DNA of 64,000 nucleotides from the NCBI RefSeq assembly GCF_900167115.1, contig NZ_FUXZ01000003.1, forward strand, positions 1-64,000, written 5' to 3'. The DNA comes from Eubacterium uniforme. GTDB taxonomy: Bacteria; Bacillota; Clostridia; Lachnospirales; Lachnospiraceae. Position numbers and translations under genes: made by a program. Below, piece after piece: positions 44,201 to 51,742 of the stretch (the stretch's first letter is position 1; each line of letters starts with the position of its first letter). The notes under the pieces are model-generated. The model saw nothing but the letters and a program-made list of their open reading frames with translations, searched no databases and had not been told where the DNA came from.

Positions 44201-44807
44201 TTAATACTCTATATACATATGCTGTTAAAAAGATACTCTCTTCTTCATTGTTATATGAAAAACTACCATTTGTATTTTGGTTTTTCTTTATATACTTTAA
44301 TGTTTTTTCAACAACTTTCTGTGCATAATCATCACTTAAATACATATTTTCAAGTGCTAAAATTGTATCTAAAACATCACTTTCATACCCCTTAGAAATA
44401 GAAAATCCGCCATCATAGTTTTGTAATTTTTCAAAATCCATGCTGGCGGTATTTATATTATTCATATATTTTGCAAGATTCATTCTAAATAAATCATCAT
44501 TATTTCTTGTTTCTTTTGTATCTAAATACTTTATTGTTTTATTTACTATTTGTTTACTTTCTTTTACAGAAGATAAATAATAAGAAACTATCTCCTCGTC
44601 ATATATCTCCATTCCCTTTTTAAAACTTCCATCCGCATTTTGTGTATTATCAATCCACTCAATCGCTTTATCTAAAGAATTCTTGATTTCTGTACTTGAA
44701 ATCACTTCATCCGAATAAACCTTATTATCCATTCTTAATAAAGCAACCTCAACGCACATAACAAATGCTATTGCTATCGCTATAAATCTTAATGTAACCT
44801 TGGTCAT
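41217..44807 (-). CDS. Surface protein: alpha-alpha repeats, vWA domain, InlB-like repeat, sorting signal
   Basis: The ATG at 44807 (GGAGATAATT) gives 1196 residues. A signal segment (about 1-25) is followed by a helical region (30-330) with squalene-cyclase-like repeats containing D/N-G-S-F or G-G-F-S units (NADGSFKKG, YDGGFSISK, NTNGSFSYN). Beta domains come next. A vWA domain lies near 545-705: IIIILDDSGSMNGDDW (MIDAS DxSxS), GGTPIYRNL and LFSDGVREG. An InlB-type repeat (about 980-1055) follows, then TPKTGD, a helix and KKKEK. It is wall-anchored and opens the toxin operon, so it may display or receive the toxin. Confidence 0.87.
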   Translation of the reverse strand: MTKVTLRFIAIAIAFVMCVEVALLRMDNKVYSDEVISSTEIKNSLDKAIEWIDNTQNADGSFKKGMEIYDEEIVSYYLSSVKESKQIVNKTIKYLDTKETRNNDDLFRMNLAKYMNNINTASMDFEKLQNYDGGFSISKGYESDVLDTILALENMYLSDDYAQKVVEKTLKYIKKNQNTNGSFSYNNEEESIFLTAYVYRVLKENLELNDGSAYKGIIDKAYDYLLKKENTKNAWGLDKASIKNTLICTSALLGNDDNTKSRIKEINDKLSSDGSLYEDVELTAMYISIVSDYLQMINEKDVDSYIKNIVLATEDGKIKAYTDILFKPVVIGLKEGMSISAVLYDENGNSEVLENKENTFIYNTKNRIGKYHILVNLIDENGEVISSKIKKFNIDEYFEVSELNVEVTPKAYKIGSKRRIEITPKVYVLANADRKTSAYISVEDNDGNTIYSNVKELVCGKDNRCVSYDTSEYVPAVEEKGLLKVNVAIKEGIKSLINKSTFVKMFETEDENRIDFDYKTSVDFIEEDTKSVNVDLNLSGKGLSENIKRRPMDIIIILDDSGSMNGDDWNEALDGAINIVSKMQPQDRVEFRFITKSSVMHEFSSDKEEIFKWIEGKRRFFLWGGTPIYRNLNACVKDFKDEERDKVIYLFSDGVREGDEKVLDEEGLKEKEITIYTVLLESNIHPRNLSKAIEDMTYFADLTGGRFIGVENREDITKCVDDLVGDIFKMAGRDVTVSMTLGKDIPYENISFEIEPNEVIENEDGTKTVKFLKDYVSVGEEFGLKVSCGGLDEIEKNEKINLIKDIKLEYSNENDEKVERILDDIDLECVKKIRKFNTEDNEDSEESNLDEDVNKLTDDEKNLLSHNKEIDDDEENIKLSGSVGFTDGNHYLDDNITAKIKMNLEGNGTIQNVDSSIVLVNVNDENIKKETDKNIILDAKGTASTEVDVNVDTLGEGEYIAVLIAKIDGTYHTLDVTTINLEEKRYNLYVKVKNGGKVSCESGLYKSGELVKLKAEANDGYVFDKWVSEGDVLDYNQINKSEIEIVMPKSDVIITAYFVQKEDEETIEHKKETNKRLEESDTSNKTDKRKSSKNKKSKKKYIVKGKHRNSDDKKTNINIVNKKNDGNNSKDYNREKSDKEELNNSKYQNDTNKSTPKTGDYMNKDLIRMLLLIQSMSLIMVCLLLKKKEKDCTNDK

Positions 44808-44850
44808 AATTATCTCCTTTTTTTCTTTTATTTTTCCGCCACAAGTTAAC

Positions 44851-44879
44851 ATTATACATTTTTCTCAACAATACTTCAA
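44851..44879 (-). promoter_or_regulatory. Sigma-A promoter of the toxin operon
   Basis: On the minus strand TTGAAG (44879-44874) and TATAAT (44856-44851) are separated by exactly 17 bases, about 45 bases before the vWA gene start. Confidence 0.85.
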
Positions 44880-44894
44880 GTATATATTCTTTTA

Positions 44895-46037
44895 TTAATA
44901 CTCATCCAAGAAGTTATGTCTAACTCCATCTTTCTTATATTCAATAACTGTATCAAGCTGAACATTTTCAACACTTCTGAAAATGTTAGATTCCACAAAT
45001 GGATTTGTCTTTTTAAGTTCTGCTATTAACTTCTTTGTTTCAAGTCTTTTTGAAGATGTTGTTCCATCTTCATGACAAGTGCTACATGTATCTGTAAAGT
45101 GACATGCACATTGTAAGAAGTGTAATTCGTTATAATCTCTCCATGCACAAATATCACTTTCTCTTACAAGATAAAGTGGTCTAATAAGTTCCATACCTTC
45201 AAAGTTTGTACTATGAAGTTTTGGCATCATAGTCTGAATCTGTGCACCATGAATCATGCTCATAAGAATAGTTTCAATAACATCATCGTAATGATGTCCT
45301 AATGCAATCTTATTACATCCAAGTTCTTTAGCCTTACTATATAAATATCCTCTTCTCATTCTTGCGCATAAATAACATGGACTTTTTTCAATTGTATCAA
45401 CCGTATCAAATATCGTACTTTCAAAAATGGTAATTGGAATTCCAAGAACATCTGCATTACTTTTAATTAACGCTCTATTTTCTTTGTTATATCCAGGATC
45501 CATAACTAAGAATGTAAGATCAAAATCTACCTGTCTATGTCTTTTTATTTCTTGAAAAAGTTTAGCCATAAGCATGGAGTCCTTACCACCAGAAATACAT
45601 ACTGCAATATGATCTCCATTTTCAATTAACTTATAATTCTTACATGCCTTTGCAAACGGAGAAAAAACCTGTTTATGAAACTTCTTCTGAATACTTCTCT
45701 CAGCTTTCTTTCTACGTTCTTCTTTATCTAAATCACTTGCATAACTAGATTTTACAAATTCTAAAAATCCACCTGCCAAGCTATAACACTCTCTATCTTT
45801 AAGACACTCTAATCCATCATCTATGTCTTTTGATTTTCTTCCAATTTGGCAATAAAATATTATTTTTTTATCTTCAGGAATTGCCTTGAATTCTTCACTA
45901 GTATCCAAATCCTCTAATTCGATTCTAATTGCTCCTGGCATCATACCATAAAGAGTCAATCCCTCATCCCTTATATCAACAAGCTGATAAGATTTTTTAT
46001 CAAGCTTACTTAATTCCTCTATAGTTATCTCTTTCAT
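44895..46037 (-). CDS. Rhodanese - TtcA-like ATP-pyrophosphatase fusion
   Basis: The ATG at 46037 shares a base with the upstream stop (TGATG), giving 380 residues. Residues 1-100 are a rhodanese with the persulfide Cys in FYCQIGRKS. Residues 130-380 are a PP-loop enzyme, AVCISGGKDSMLMAKLF, with a CYLCARMRRG CxxC and a C-terminal Cys cluster (CACHFTDTCSTCHEDG). TtcA and related enzymes thiolate tRNA using ATP and a persulfide sulfur. The fusion would deliver sulfur within one chain. PatB lies directly upstream, a likely sulfur source. Confidence 0.87.
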   Translation of the reverse strand: MKEITIEELSKLDKKSYQLVDIRDEGLTLYGMMPGAIRIELEDLDTSEEFKAIPEDKKIIFYCQIGRKSKDIDDGLECLKDRECYSLAGGFLEFVKSSYASDLDKEERRKKAERSIQKKFHKQVFSPFAKACKNYKLIENGDHIAVCISGGKDSMLMAKLFQEIKRHRQVDFDLTFLVMDPGYNKENRALIKSNADVLGIPITIFESTIFDTVDTIEKSPCYLCARMRRGYLYSKAKELGCNKIALGHHYDDVIETILMSMIHGAQIQTMMPKLHSTNFEGMELIRPLYLVRESDICAWRDYNELHFLQCACHFTDTCSTCHEDGTTSSKRLETKKLIAELKKTNPFVESNIFRSVENVQLDTVIEYKKDGVRHNFLDEY

Positions 46038-47230
46038 CACAATACCTCTTTTAGTCTATTCATAGCATCTTCAACAACACTTCTTGGAGCTGCCACATTT
46101 AACCTAATATGATTTTTGCCACCTGTTCCATAAGTTTCTCCATCGATAACCCAAAGTCCAGTTTTATCTCTAAGCCTCTTAGCAAATGCATACGCTCCAT
46201 CTCCAAGTCCACTTATGTCAATCCATACAAGATATGTTGCAACACTTGGAACAACCTTTATATTATCAAAATTTTGCAATATATAATCCCTTACGTACTC
46301 AACATTTTTATAAATATACTTTCTAAGTTCATCGAGCCAGACTTCACCATAATTATATGCAGCGATTGTAGCCTCTATGGAAATAGGATTTGGCATTCCA
46401 ATTTCTCTTAAATATAATGCATCAAAAACCTTTTCTCTTAGTTTCTTATTAGCCACCGAAACTGCCGACGTAAAAAGACCAGCAAGATTAAAAGTTTTAG
46501 TTGGTGAAATACACATAATACTTATATTCTTATTAACCTCATTAACTCGAGCAAATGGTGTATAATTAACGTAAGGTACAGTTAAATCACAATGTATTTC
46601 ATCACTTATAACAACAACGCCATACTTACTACATATTTCGCCAATTCGTTCTAATTCTTTTCTACACCACAATGTTCCCGTTGGGTTTTGTGGATTACAA
46701 AAAATCAAAAGATTATTTTTTTCATCCTTACATAAACTTTCAAATAAATCCCAATCCACTTCATAATGTCCATTGCTTGCTCCACTATGCGGTGAATCTA
46801 ATGCAAACAAAGGATCTTCAATATATTTTAGCGGGCATTCCTTAACCACTCTTCCACTACTAATTATACTTGTAGCAAATGCATTATATATCGGAGTCAT
46901 TATGATTACTCCATCTCCAGCATTAGTTAATTTCTTTATGATATTTGTAATAGCCGGAACAATACTTGTACAAAACATAAGAGATTCTTTTTCCATCATA
47001 TACTCGTATCTTCTATCCCACCAATTTATGTATGCATCATACCATTCATCAGGAACGTAAGTATAACCAAATATACCATGATTAACTCTTTTAATCATGG
47101 CTTCCTTAATCTCAGGTGCAGTTTCAAAATCCATGTCTGCAGCCCACATTGGAAGTTCATTTGCTCTAACTTTCCATTTTTCAGAATATGTATTTTTCCT
47201 ATCAATTATTCTATCAAAATCATATTTCAT
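46037..47230 (-). CDS. PatB/MalY-type cystathionine C-S lyase
   Basis: ATG at 47230 (AAGGA, eight bases) gives 397 residues. It is a fold-type I PLP enzyme: MWAADMDFETAPEI, FCNPQNPTGTLW, VVISDEIHCDL and the PLP-lysine in SPTKTFNLAGL. The PatB group cleaves cystathionine or cysteine with release of a thiol or H2S. The one-base overlap with the rhodanese-TtcA gene suggests they are coupled in sulfur transfer. Confidence 0.9.
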   Translation of the reverse strand: MKYDFDRIIDRKNTYSEKWKVRANELPMWAADMDFETAPEIKEAMIKRVNHGIFGYTYVPDEWYDAYINWWDRRYEYMMEKESLMFCTSIVPAITNIIKKLTNAGDGVIIMTPIYNAFATSIISSGRVVKECPLKYIEDPLFALDSPHSGASNGHYEVDWDLFESLCKDEKNNLLIFCNPQNPTGTLWCRKELERIGEICSKYGVVVISDEIHCDLTVPYVNYTPFARVNEVNKNISIMCISPTKTFNLAGLFTSAVSVANKKLREKVFDALYLREIGMPNPISIEATIAAYNYGEVWLDELRKYIYKNVEYVRDYILQNFDNIKVVPSVATYLVWIDISGLGDGAYAFAKRLRDKTGLWVIDGETYGTGGKNHIRLNVAAPRSVVEDAMNRLKEVL

Positions 47231-47250
47231 AATTTGCATCCTTACAAATA

Positions 47251-47634
47251 CTACTTAGTTATTTCAATTAAATTTCCTTCAAATCCAACAATACAGCTTT
47301 CATAATAACCATCACCTGTAGTTCTTGGTCCACTAATAACTTCGTATCCATCTTTTCGGAATTTTTCAGTTATACTATCAACATTTTTCTCATCACCCAC
47401 AGATATTGCAATATGAATATACCCAGTGCGATTTATATTTTTATCATCATCAACCATACCTGGTTTATTCATAAGTTCAAGTTTTGAATCATCATCAAAA
47501 CTAATAAAATAGGATCTAAAATCTGTTTTTTTATTATGATATCCATCATTAGATTTACAATCAAAATACTTCAAGAAAAATTCTCTTGCGCCTTCAAGAT
47601 TATTAACATACATTGCAACATGTGTAATTCCCAT
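47251..47634 (-). CDS. VOC-superfamily (glyoxalase-like) protein
   Basis: ATG at 47634 (GGAGAAAGAG) gives 127 residues. Two beta-alpha-beta-beta-beta units are visible, with metal-type positions in HVAMYVNN (His5), LELMNKP, GYIHIAISVG and GNLIEITK. This is the glyoxalase/bleomycin-resistance fold; the reaction is unknown. It lies just behind a large palindrome at 47656-47696. Confidence 0.88.
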   Translation of the reverse strand: MGITHVAMYVNNLEGAREFFLKYFDCKSNDGYHNKKTDFRSYFISFDDDSKLELMNKPGMVDDDKNINRTGYIHIAISVGDEKNVDSITEKFRKDGYEVISGPRTTGDGYYESCIVGFEGNLIEITK

Positions 47635-47655
47635 AACTCTTTCTCCTATATATAC

Positions 47656-47696
47656 ATACATTTAGATAGTATCAATTTGATACTATCTAAATGTAT
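47656..47696. promoter_or_regulatory. Perfect 20-bp inverted repeat between DUF3737 and VOC genes
   Basis: Arms 47656-47675 and 47677-47696 are exact complements around a single T, with core TAGTATCAA-T-TTGATACTA. It starts about 20 bases before the VOC ATG and 13 bases after the DUF3737 stop. No T-run follows, so it is more likely an operator than a terminator, although RNA folding is possible. Confidence 0.7.
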
Positions 47697-47708
47697 TATT
47701 AATATTCA

Positions 47709-48548
47709 TCATATTTTATTTATAATTATTTCAGCCTTAGCATTTTCATCATCCATTATAATATCATTAACGCTATCAACCTTTATGTATCCACTCTTAG
47801 GATTTTTAATACTTATAATCTCACCAATTAAATCTGCTTCAACTTCTGATTTTTCAAAGGATAAATCAGTATCTATCATTTTACAATTAATAAGTTTAAG
47901 ATTCTTACAATAACATAAAGGCTGCGTTCCTATTATTGTACAATTTTCAAATGTAACATTCTCGCAATACCAGGCAAGATATTCACCTTTCACCTTACAA
48001 TCTTTCACATAAACATTCTTAGCATGCCAAAATGCATCCTTTGTATCTAAGTCACAATTTTCAAAGACACAATCTTCAATATATTGAAATGAATACTTTC
48101 CTGACATCTTAATGTTCTCAAACCTAAGTTTATTTGATTTCATCATACAATATTCACTATCTATCCTTGAATCCTTTATAATAAAATCATGAATAAACCA
48201 TCCAAACTCTGGTGATACAATATCACTATTTTTTATTTGAATATTACCAGACTCTCTAAGTGCTTTTATGCCATGCATTTTTGTATTTTCAATATCTATG
48301 TTATTTGAATACCATAAAGCAGCTCTACATTTATCAGTCATCTCACAATCAATTATTTTTACATTTTCATCATGCCAAAATGGATATCTTAAGTTAAAAT
48401 ATGAATTACTAACAAATATGTTATTGCTTTCCTTCATGGCACTTTCACCATCTGCCGGTCCATCAAAAGAACACTTTATAACCTGAATGTTATTACTTCC
48501 GTATAAAGCTCTCTCCTCATCAAACCTTTCTTCAAAATATTCCTTCAT
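47709..48548 (-). CDS. DUF3737 family beta-helix protein
   Basis: The 279-residue protein is built of short repeats with ENC, IKNSD and FENCxL-type turns (IKCSFDGPADGESAM, FENCDLDTKDAFWHAK, VTFENCTIIGT), the pattern of a right-handed beta-helix. DUF3737 is common in gut bacteria. No signal peptide, so cytoplasmic, and no catalytic residues can be assigned. Confidence 0.88.
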   Translation of the reverse strand: MKEYFEERFDEERALYGSNNIQVIKCSFDGPADGESAMKESNNIFVSNSYFNLRYPFWHDENVKIIDCEMTDKCRAALWYSNNIDIENTKMHGIKALRESGNIQIKNSDIVSPEFGWFIHDFIIKDSRIDSEYCMMKSNKLRFENIKMSGKYSFQYIEDCVFENCDLDTKDAFWHAKNVYVKDCKVKGEYLAWYCENVTFENCTIIGTQPLCYCKNLKLINCKMIDTDLSFEKSEVEADLIGEIISIKNPKSGYIKVDSVNDIIMDDENAKAEIIINKI

Positions 48549-48569
48549 TTCTTTTTTTTCTCTCCTTTT

Positions 48570-48893
48570 TTACATTATAACTGTTGAATCATAAAATTTT
48601 TCTGTAAATTCTACCTGTTTCATAATCTCATCAGCAGTATATTCTGCCCCCTCAGGTGCAACAACCCACTTTTCTTCCACATCATCACTTCTTCTAATAA
48701 TAGCAATAATTTTTCCTTTAAACACTTTTAATGGCTCATCAACTCCTAGAATATAAGCATCCTGTTCTTCCCCATCAGGTGCAATTATCCCCTCTATGTA
48801 TCCATAATTAATGGGATAATACATATCCTTATATTCCGGATGGTAACTTCCAAGTGGTCTATCCACCGTAACTTTTACAAATTCTCCTATCAA
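48570..48893 (-). CDS. Short family I inorganic pyrophosphatase-like protein
   Basis: The 107-residue protein opens MIGEFVKVTVDRPLGSYHPE and has YYPINYGYIEGIIAPDGEEQDAY, the core DGxxxDxx-type substrate loop of family I pyrophosphatases, as GEEQDAYILG. It is shorter than classic PPases (about 175), as in the clostridial minimal group. Mg2+ ligands are plausible at the Asp/Glu cluster. Could hydrolyse PPi or another substrate. Confidence 0.8.
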   Translation of the reverse strand: MIGEFVKVTVDRPLGSYHPEYKDMYYPINYGYIEGIIAPDGEEQDAYILGVDEPLKVFKGKIIAIIRRSDDVEEKWVVAPEGAEYTADEIMKQVEFTEKFYDSTVIM

Positions 48894-48918
48894 ATATTTT
48901 CTCCTTTTCTTTCAACCA

Positions 48919-49647
48919 TTATTTTTTTGTTTCTTCAATTATATTTTTAAGATCCGTCCAAGAGCTAATCTTTAAAACGTCCCCATGATCTTTACTTTTA
49001 TCACTTGCTCCTCTATACCATATAGGAGTCATTCCAGCCTCTTTAGCACCTTCAATATCACATTCAAAATTATCACCAGCGAACCATATGTCGCTAGCTT
49101 TTAAATCAGCCTTTTCCATTACCAAATTAAAAATTCTTTTATTTGGTTTCCTAAATAAATATTCACTTGTTGAAATAATAAATTCAAAATGATTACCAGG
49201 AATTAAATTGCAAATTCTTTCTTCAACAACTTTTCCTGAATATGAAATATTACTTAACACACCGGTTCGAATTCCTTCATCATTTAAATAATCTAAAAAC
49301 TCTTCTATCCCATCTGTTGGCTTTCCTGGAGATGCATTATCCCAGAAAATTCTATCAATCATATCAAAATCTATATCTAATTCAATGCCTAGTGATTCAT
49401 ACAAATATTTTGAAAAAACTCTATTATGAACCTCTAAATCAGCATCTTTAGGATGTATATTAGGATTAAAACGTCCTATTTCAGCATTTATCTTCTGTGC
49501 TTCCTCCTGAACTTGTTCTGCAGAAAGATTATATTTATTCTTGACAGCGTGTTTAAGAACTGCTTCAGTCCCCTTTACTCCATCAAAAATTTCCTCATCA
49601 ACTAATGTCTGTCCATAATCAAAAATGATCATTTTTGGTTGTTTCAT
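48919..49647 (-). CDS. HAD-superfamily hydrolase
   Basis: The 242-residue protein has motif I IIFDYGQTLVDEE, where the second Asp of DxDxT is Gly (a variant known in some HAD groups), motif II TGVLSNISYSG, and motif IV WFAGDNFECDIEGAKEAG. The cap lies between I and II. It probably dephosphorylates a small metabolite. A complete version, unlike the fragment at 23096. Confidence 0.87.
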   Translation of the reverse strand: MKQPKMIIFDYGQTLVDEEIFDGVKGTEAVLKHAVKNKYNLSAEQVQEEAQKINAEIGRFNPNIHPKDADLEVHNRVFSKYLYESLGIELDIDFDMIDRIFWDNASPGKPTDGIEEFLDYLNDEGIRTGVLSNISYSGKVVEERICNLIPGNHFEFIISTSEYLFRKPNKRIFNLVMEKADLKASDIWFAGDNFECDIEGAKEAGMTPIWYRGASDKSKDHGDVLKISSWTDLKNIIEETKK

Positions 49648-49658
49648 TTACCCATCTC

Positions 49659-49925
49659 CTATATAAATATAACTGCCAAAATAATATGTACAATAAGAAT
49701 AAGTGGCATACCTATTACAAAGTACCAATGCTTTGTTTTATGTCTAAACACATACATCCCTAAAAGTGTCCCAATGCTTCCACCTATTAGACTAACTAAA
49801 AATAAAGTCTTTTCAGGAATCCTCCAAGCATGCTTTTTGGCCTTTCTCTTATCAATACCCATAATAAAAAAGCCAACCACATTCATTATTATAATATATA
49901 TTAGTAAAAATTTTAATCCATTCAT
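49659..49925 (-). CDS. DUF1294 membrane protein
   Basis: The 88-residue protein matches DUF1294: three hydrophobic helices (about 5-22, 38-56, 68-86), with FFIMGIDKRKAKKHAWRIPE and LIGGSIGTLLGMYVFRHKTKH. It is common in Firmicutes and has no known function. Basic loop faces the cytoplasm. Confidence 0.9.
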   Translation of the reverse strand: MNGLKFLLIYIIIMNVVGFFIMGIDKRKAKKHAWRIPEKTLFLVSLIGGSIGTLLGMYVFRHKTKHWYFVIGMPLILIVHIILAVIFI

Positions 49926-49947
49926 TTATATCTCCTAAAATTTTAAC

Positions 49948-49974
49948 TGGCATATAATATAAAATTATATGCCA
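49948..49974 (-). terminator. Hairpin after the TIM-barrel hydrolase gene
   Basis: TGGCATATAAT pairs with ATTATATGCCA as an 11-bp stem between the hydrolase stop and the DUF1294 start. The following GTTAAAATTTT is a weak T-run. Confidence 0.55.
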
Positions 49975-49985
49975 ATTAAACCATC

Positions 49986-51713
49986 TTATTTCCATCTAGC
50001 TTTTATGAATTCTCCTGGGAATAAGATTATGTCCACATATTTATATTCATGTTTTTCAAAATCTTCCCAAACTTCACAACTTTCTACTTTGTATTCTCTA
50101 TCGTTAGTTTCATCTTTAAATATGCTAACATCACCCTCATTATATACTTTTATGTGAGCAGGTCTAACATCTTCCTTTACATATCGATAAAAAATCATAC
50201 TACCATCATCATATGTAAACATTGAAAAATCCTTACCAGATGCATATGTATTAGTACGAACTATTCTTTTTAACACGTCATTTGCTAGTCTAGGAATTCT
50301 ATAAATATCAGCCTGATTATCAGGAATAGAAACTATAAATATTCTTCCCTTTCCATATGTACTCATAAGTACAAGTGATGTATGATAATCACCATCGCCA
50401 CCATTAAGAAGTGACCACGACTCATTATTTCCATGTACTATTTCTGGGAATATAATTGGTTTCACATCATCTATATATCCTGCCCAATCCCCAGTCATCT
50501 GATATCTCGTTACATTTATCTTTCTATCTGTAACTATAGCTTCTGTAAGGCCAGCCGCTCTTAATTCATCTCCACGTTCTTTCAAGAAACCAGTTGTAAT
50601 AACAGCTTCCCCACCATTCTTAACATACTCACTTAGTTTTTCAACAACATCTTTATCGCAAGCTGAACTTTCCGTAAGTAAAATGTTCTTTTTATCAGAT
50701 GGGAAATTTGGAGTTGCTTCAATCGGAATACCAATCATTCCAAATCTCATTTCAAGATGATTTTCACCACTAGATTCATATGGAATATATGTAGCCACAC
50801 CTGTTGGATTTCCAACATTATCAAGCATATCATCAATCTTTTTAAGCTGTATTCCCATACCTCCAACGAAGCGATTATCAATCAAATTACTCCATTCAAA
50901 ATGCATAAGTTCCTTAGCCTTAGCAAATGCTGTAAGATACCCCTGTTCTAGATATCTATCTGAAGACCAACATTGAAAAATATCAAACCAGCCTCCACCG
51001 TTTCTATCAGGCCAAGCATTCTCCATATATCTTACAAGTGAATAACTTAGGTACTCTGGCAAATGCTGATCGGCATATTTAGGACTTCTTGTTTCTGTTC
51101 CAATATATGTTGCATCAAATATATCCTGTTCTTCTTTTGGAAGATATCCTGTAAAATGATAAGACTCCCTCCAGTTAGGGTATTTTACTACCATTTTAAC
51201 TTTTGGATTAACTTTTTTTGCAGGATCTACAATTAAGTTCTTTGAAACATCAATCATAAGTTCCTTTCTAAAAGTAACCCAGTCTCTGTCTCCTTTTGCC
51301 TTAATACAGCTTTCACAAGAACAATTTGTAAAATAAAAATCATCCAAAATAACTTCATCAAAAAGACTAGCTGTATATTCTGAAATTTCCTTAACCTTTT
51401 CTCTCATTGCTGGATCTGTATAACACATGGTATTAAATAATCTCCTCTTACCACCCCCCGCGCCTTCAAAATCAGGTGTTACAGTTGTAATACCACCGGA
51501 TACCTCCACGCCTTTACTTTCAAGAAAATTCTTAATCATTAATATCTGTTCTTTGTCTATGTCTATATCTTCTCTATGAGTCTCTAAATATATCTTATCA
51601 AGTCCAATGTATTTTTCTAAAAACTCATAATCACTTGCAAGTTTTTCACTAGTCATGTTCTTAGCAATCCACGCTGGTAAATAAACTACTGTTTTAAAAT
51701 TTCTGTAATGCAT
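49986..51713 (-). CDS. Putative TIM-barrel glycoside hydrolase-like protein
   Basis: The 575-residue protein has a barrel-type N-terminal half: YLPAWIAKNMTSEKLASDYE, then DEVILDDFYFTNCSCESC, with acidic residues at a strand end (DDFYF) and a Cys cluster. A C-terminal half resembles GATase-like trimerisation domains of beta-galactosidases (NGGEAVITTGFLKE, GKGRIFIVSIPDNQ). No CAZy family is recognised with confidence and there is no signal peptide. The two Asp of EVILDDF are good catalytic candidates. Confidence 0.6.
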   Translation of the reverse strand: MHYRNFKTVVYLPAWIAKNMTSEKLASDYEFLEKYIGLDKIYLETHREDIDIDKEQILMIKNFLESKGVEVSGGITTVTPDFEGAGGGKRRLFNTMCYTDPAMREKVKEISEYTASLFDEVILDDFYFTNCSCESCIKAKGDRDWVTFRKELMIDVSKNLIVDPAKKVNPKVKMVVKYPNWRESYHFTGYLPKEEQDIFDATYIGTETRSPKYADQHLPEYLSYSLVRYMENAWPDRNGGGWFDIFQCWSSDRYLEQGYLTAFAKAKELMHFEWSNLIDNRFVGGMGIQLKKIDDMLDNVGNPTGVATYIPYESSGENHLEMRFGMIGIPIEATPNFPSDKKNILLTESSACDKDVVEKLSEYVKNGGEAVITTGFLKERGDELRAAGLTEAIVTDRKINVTRYQMTGDWAGYIDDVKPIIFPEIVHGNNESWSLLNGGDGDYHTSLVLMSTYGKGRIFIVSIPDNQADIYRIPRLANDVLKRIVRTNTYASGKDFSMFTYDDGSMIFYRYVKEDVRPAHIKVYNEGDVSIFKDETNDREYKVESCEVWEDFEKHEYKYVDIILFPGEFIKARWK

Positions 51714-51742
51714 GTAAAAGCCCTCCTAATCTAAGTCTGCAA

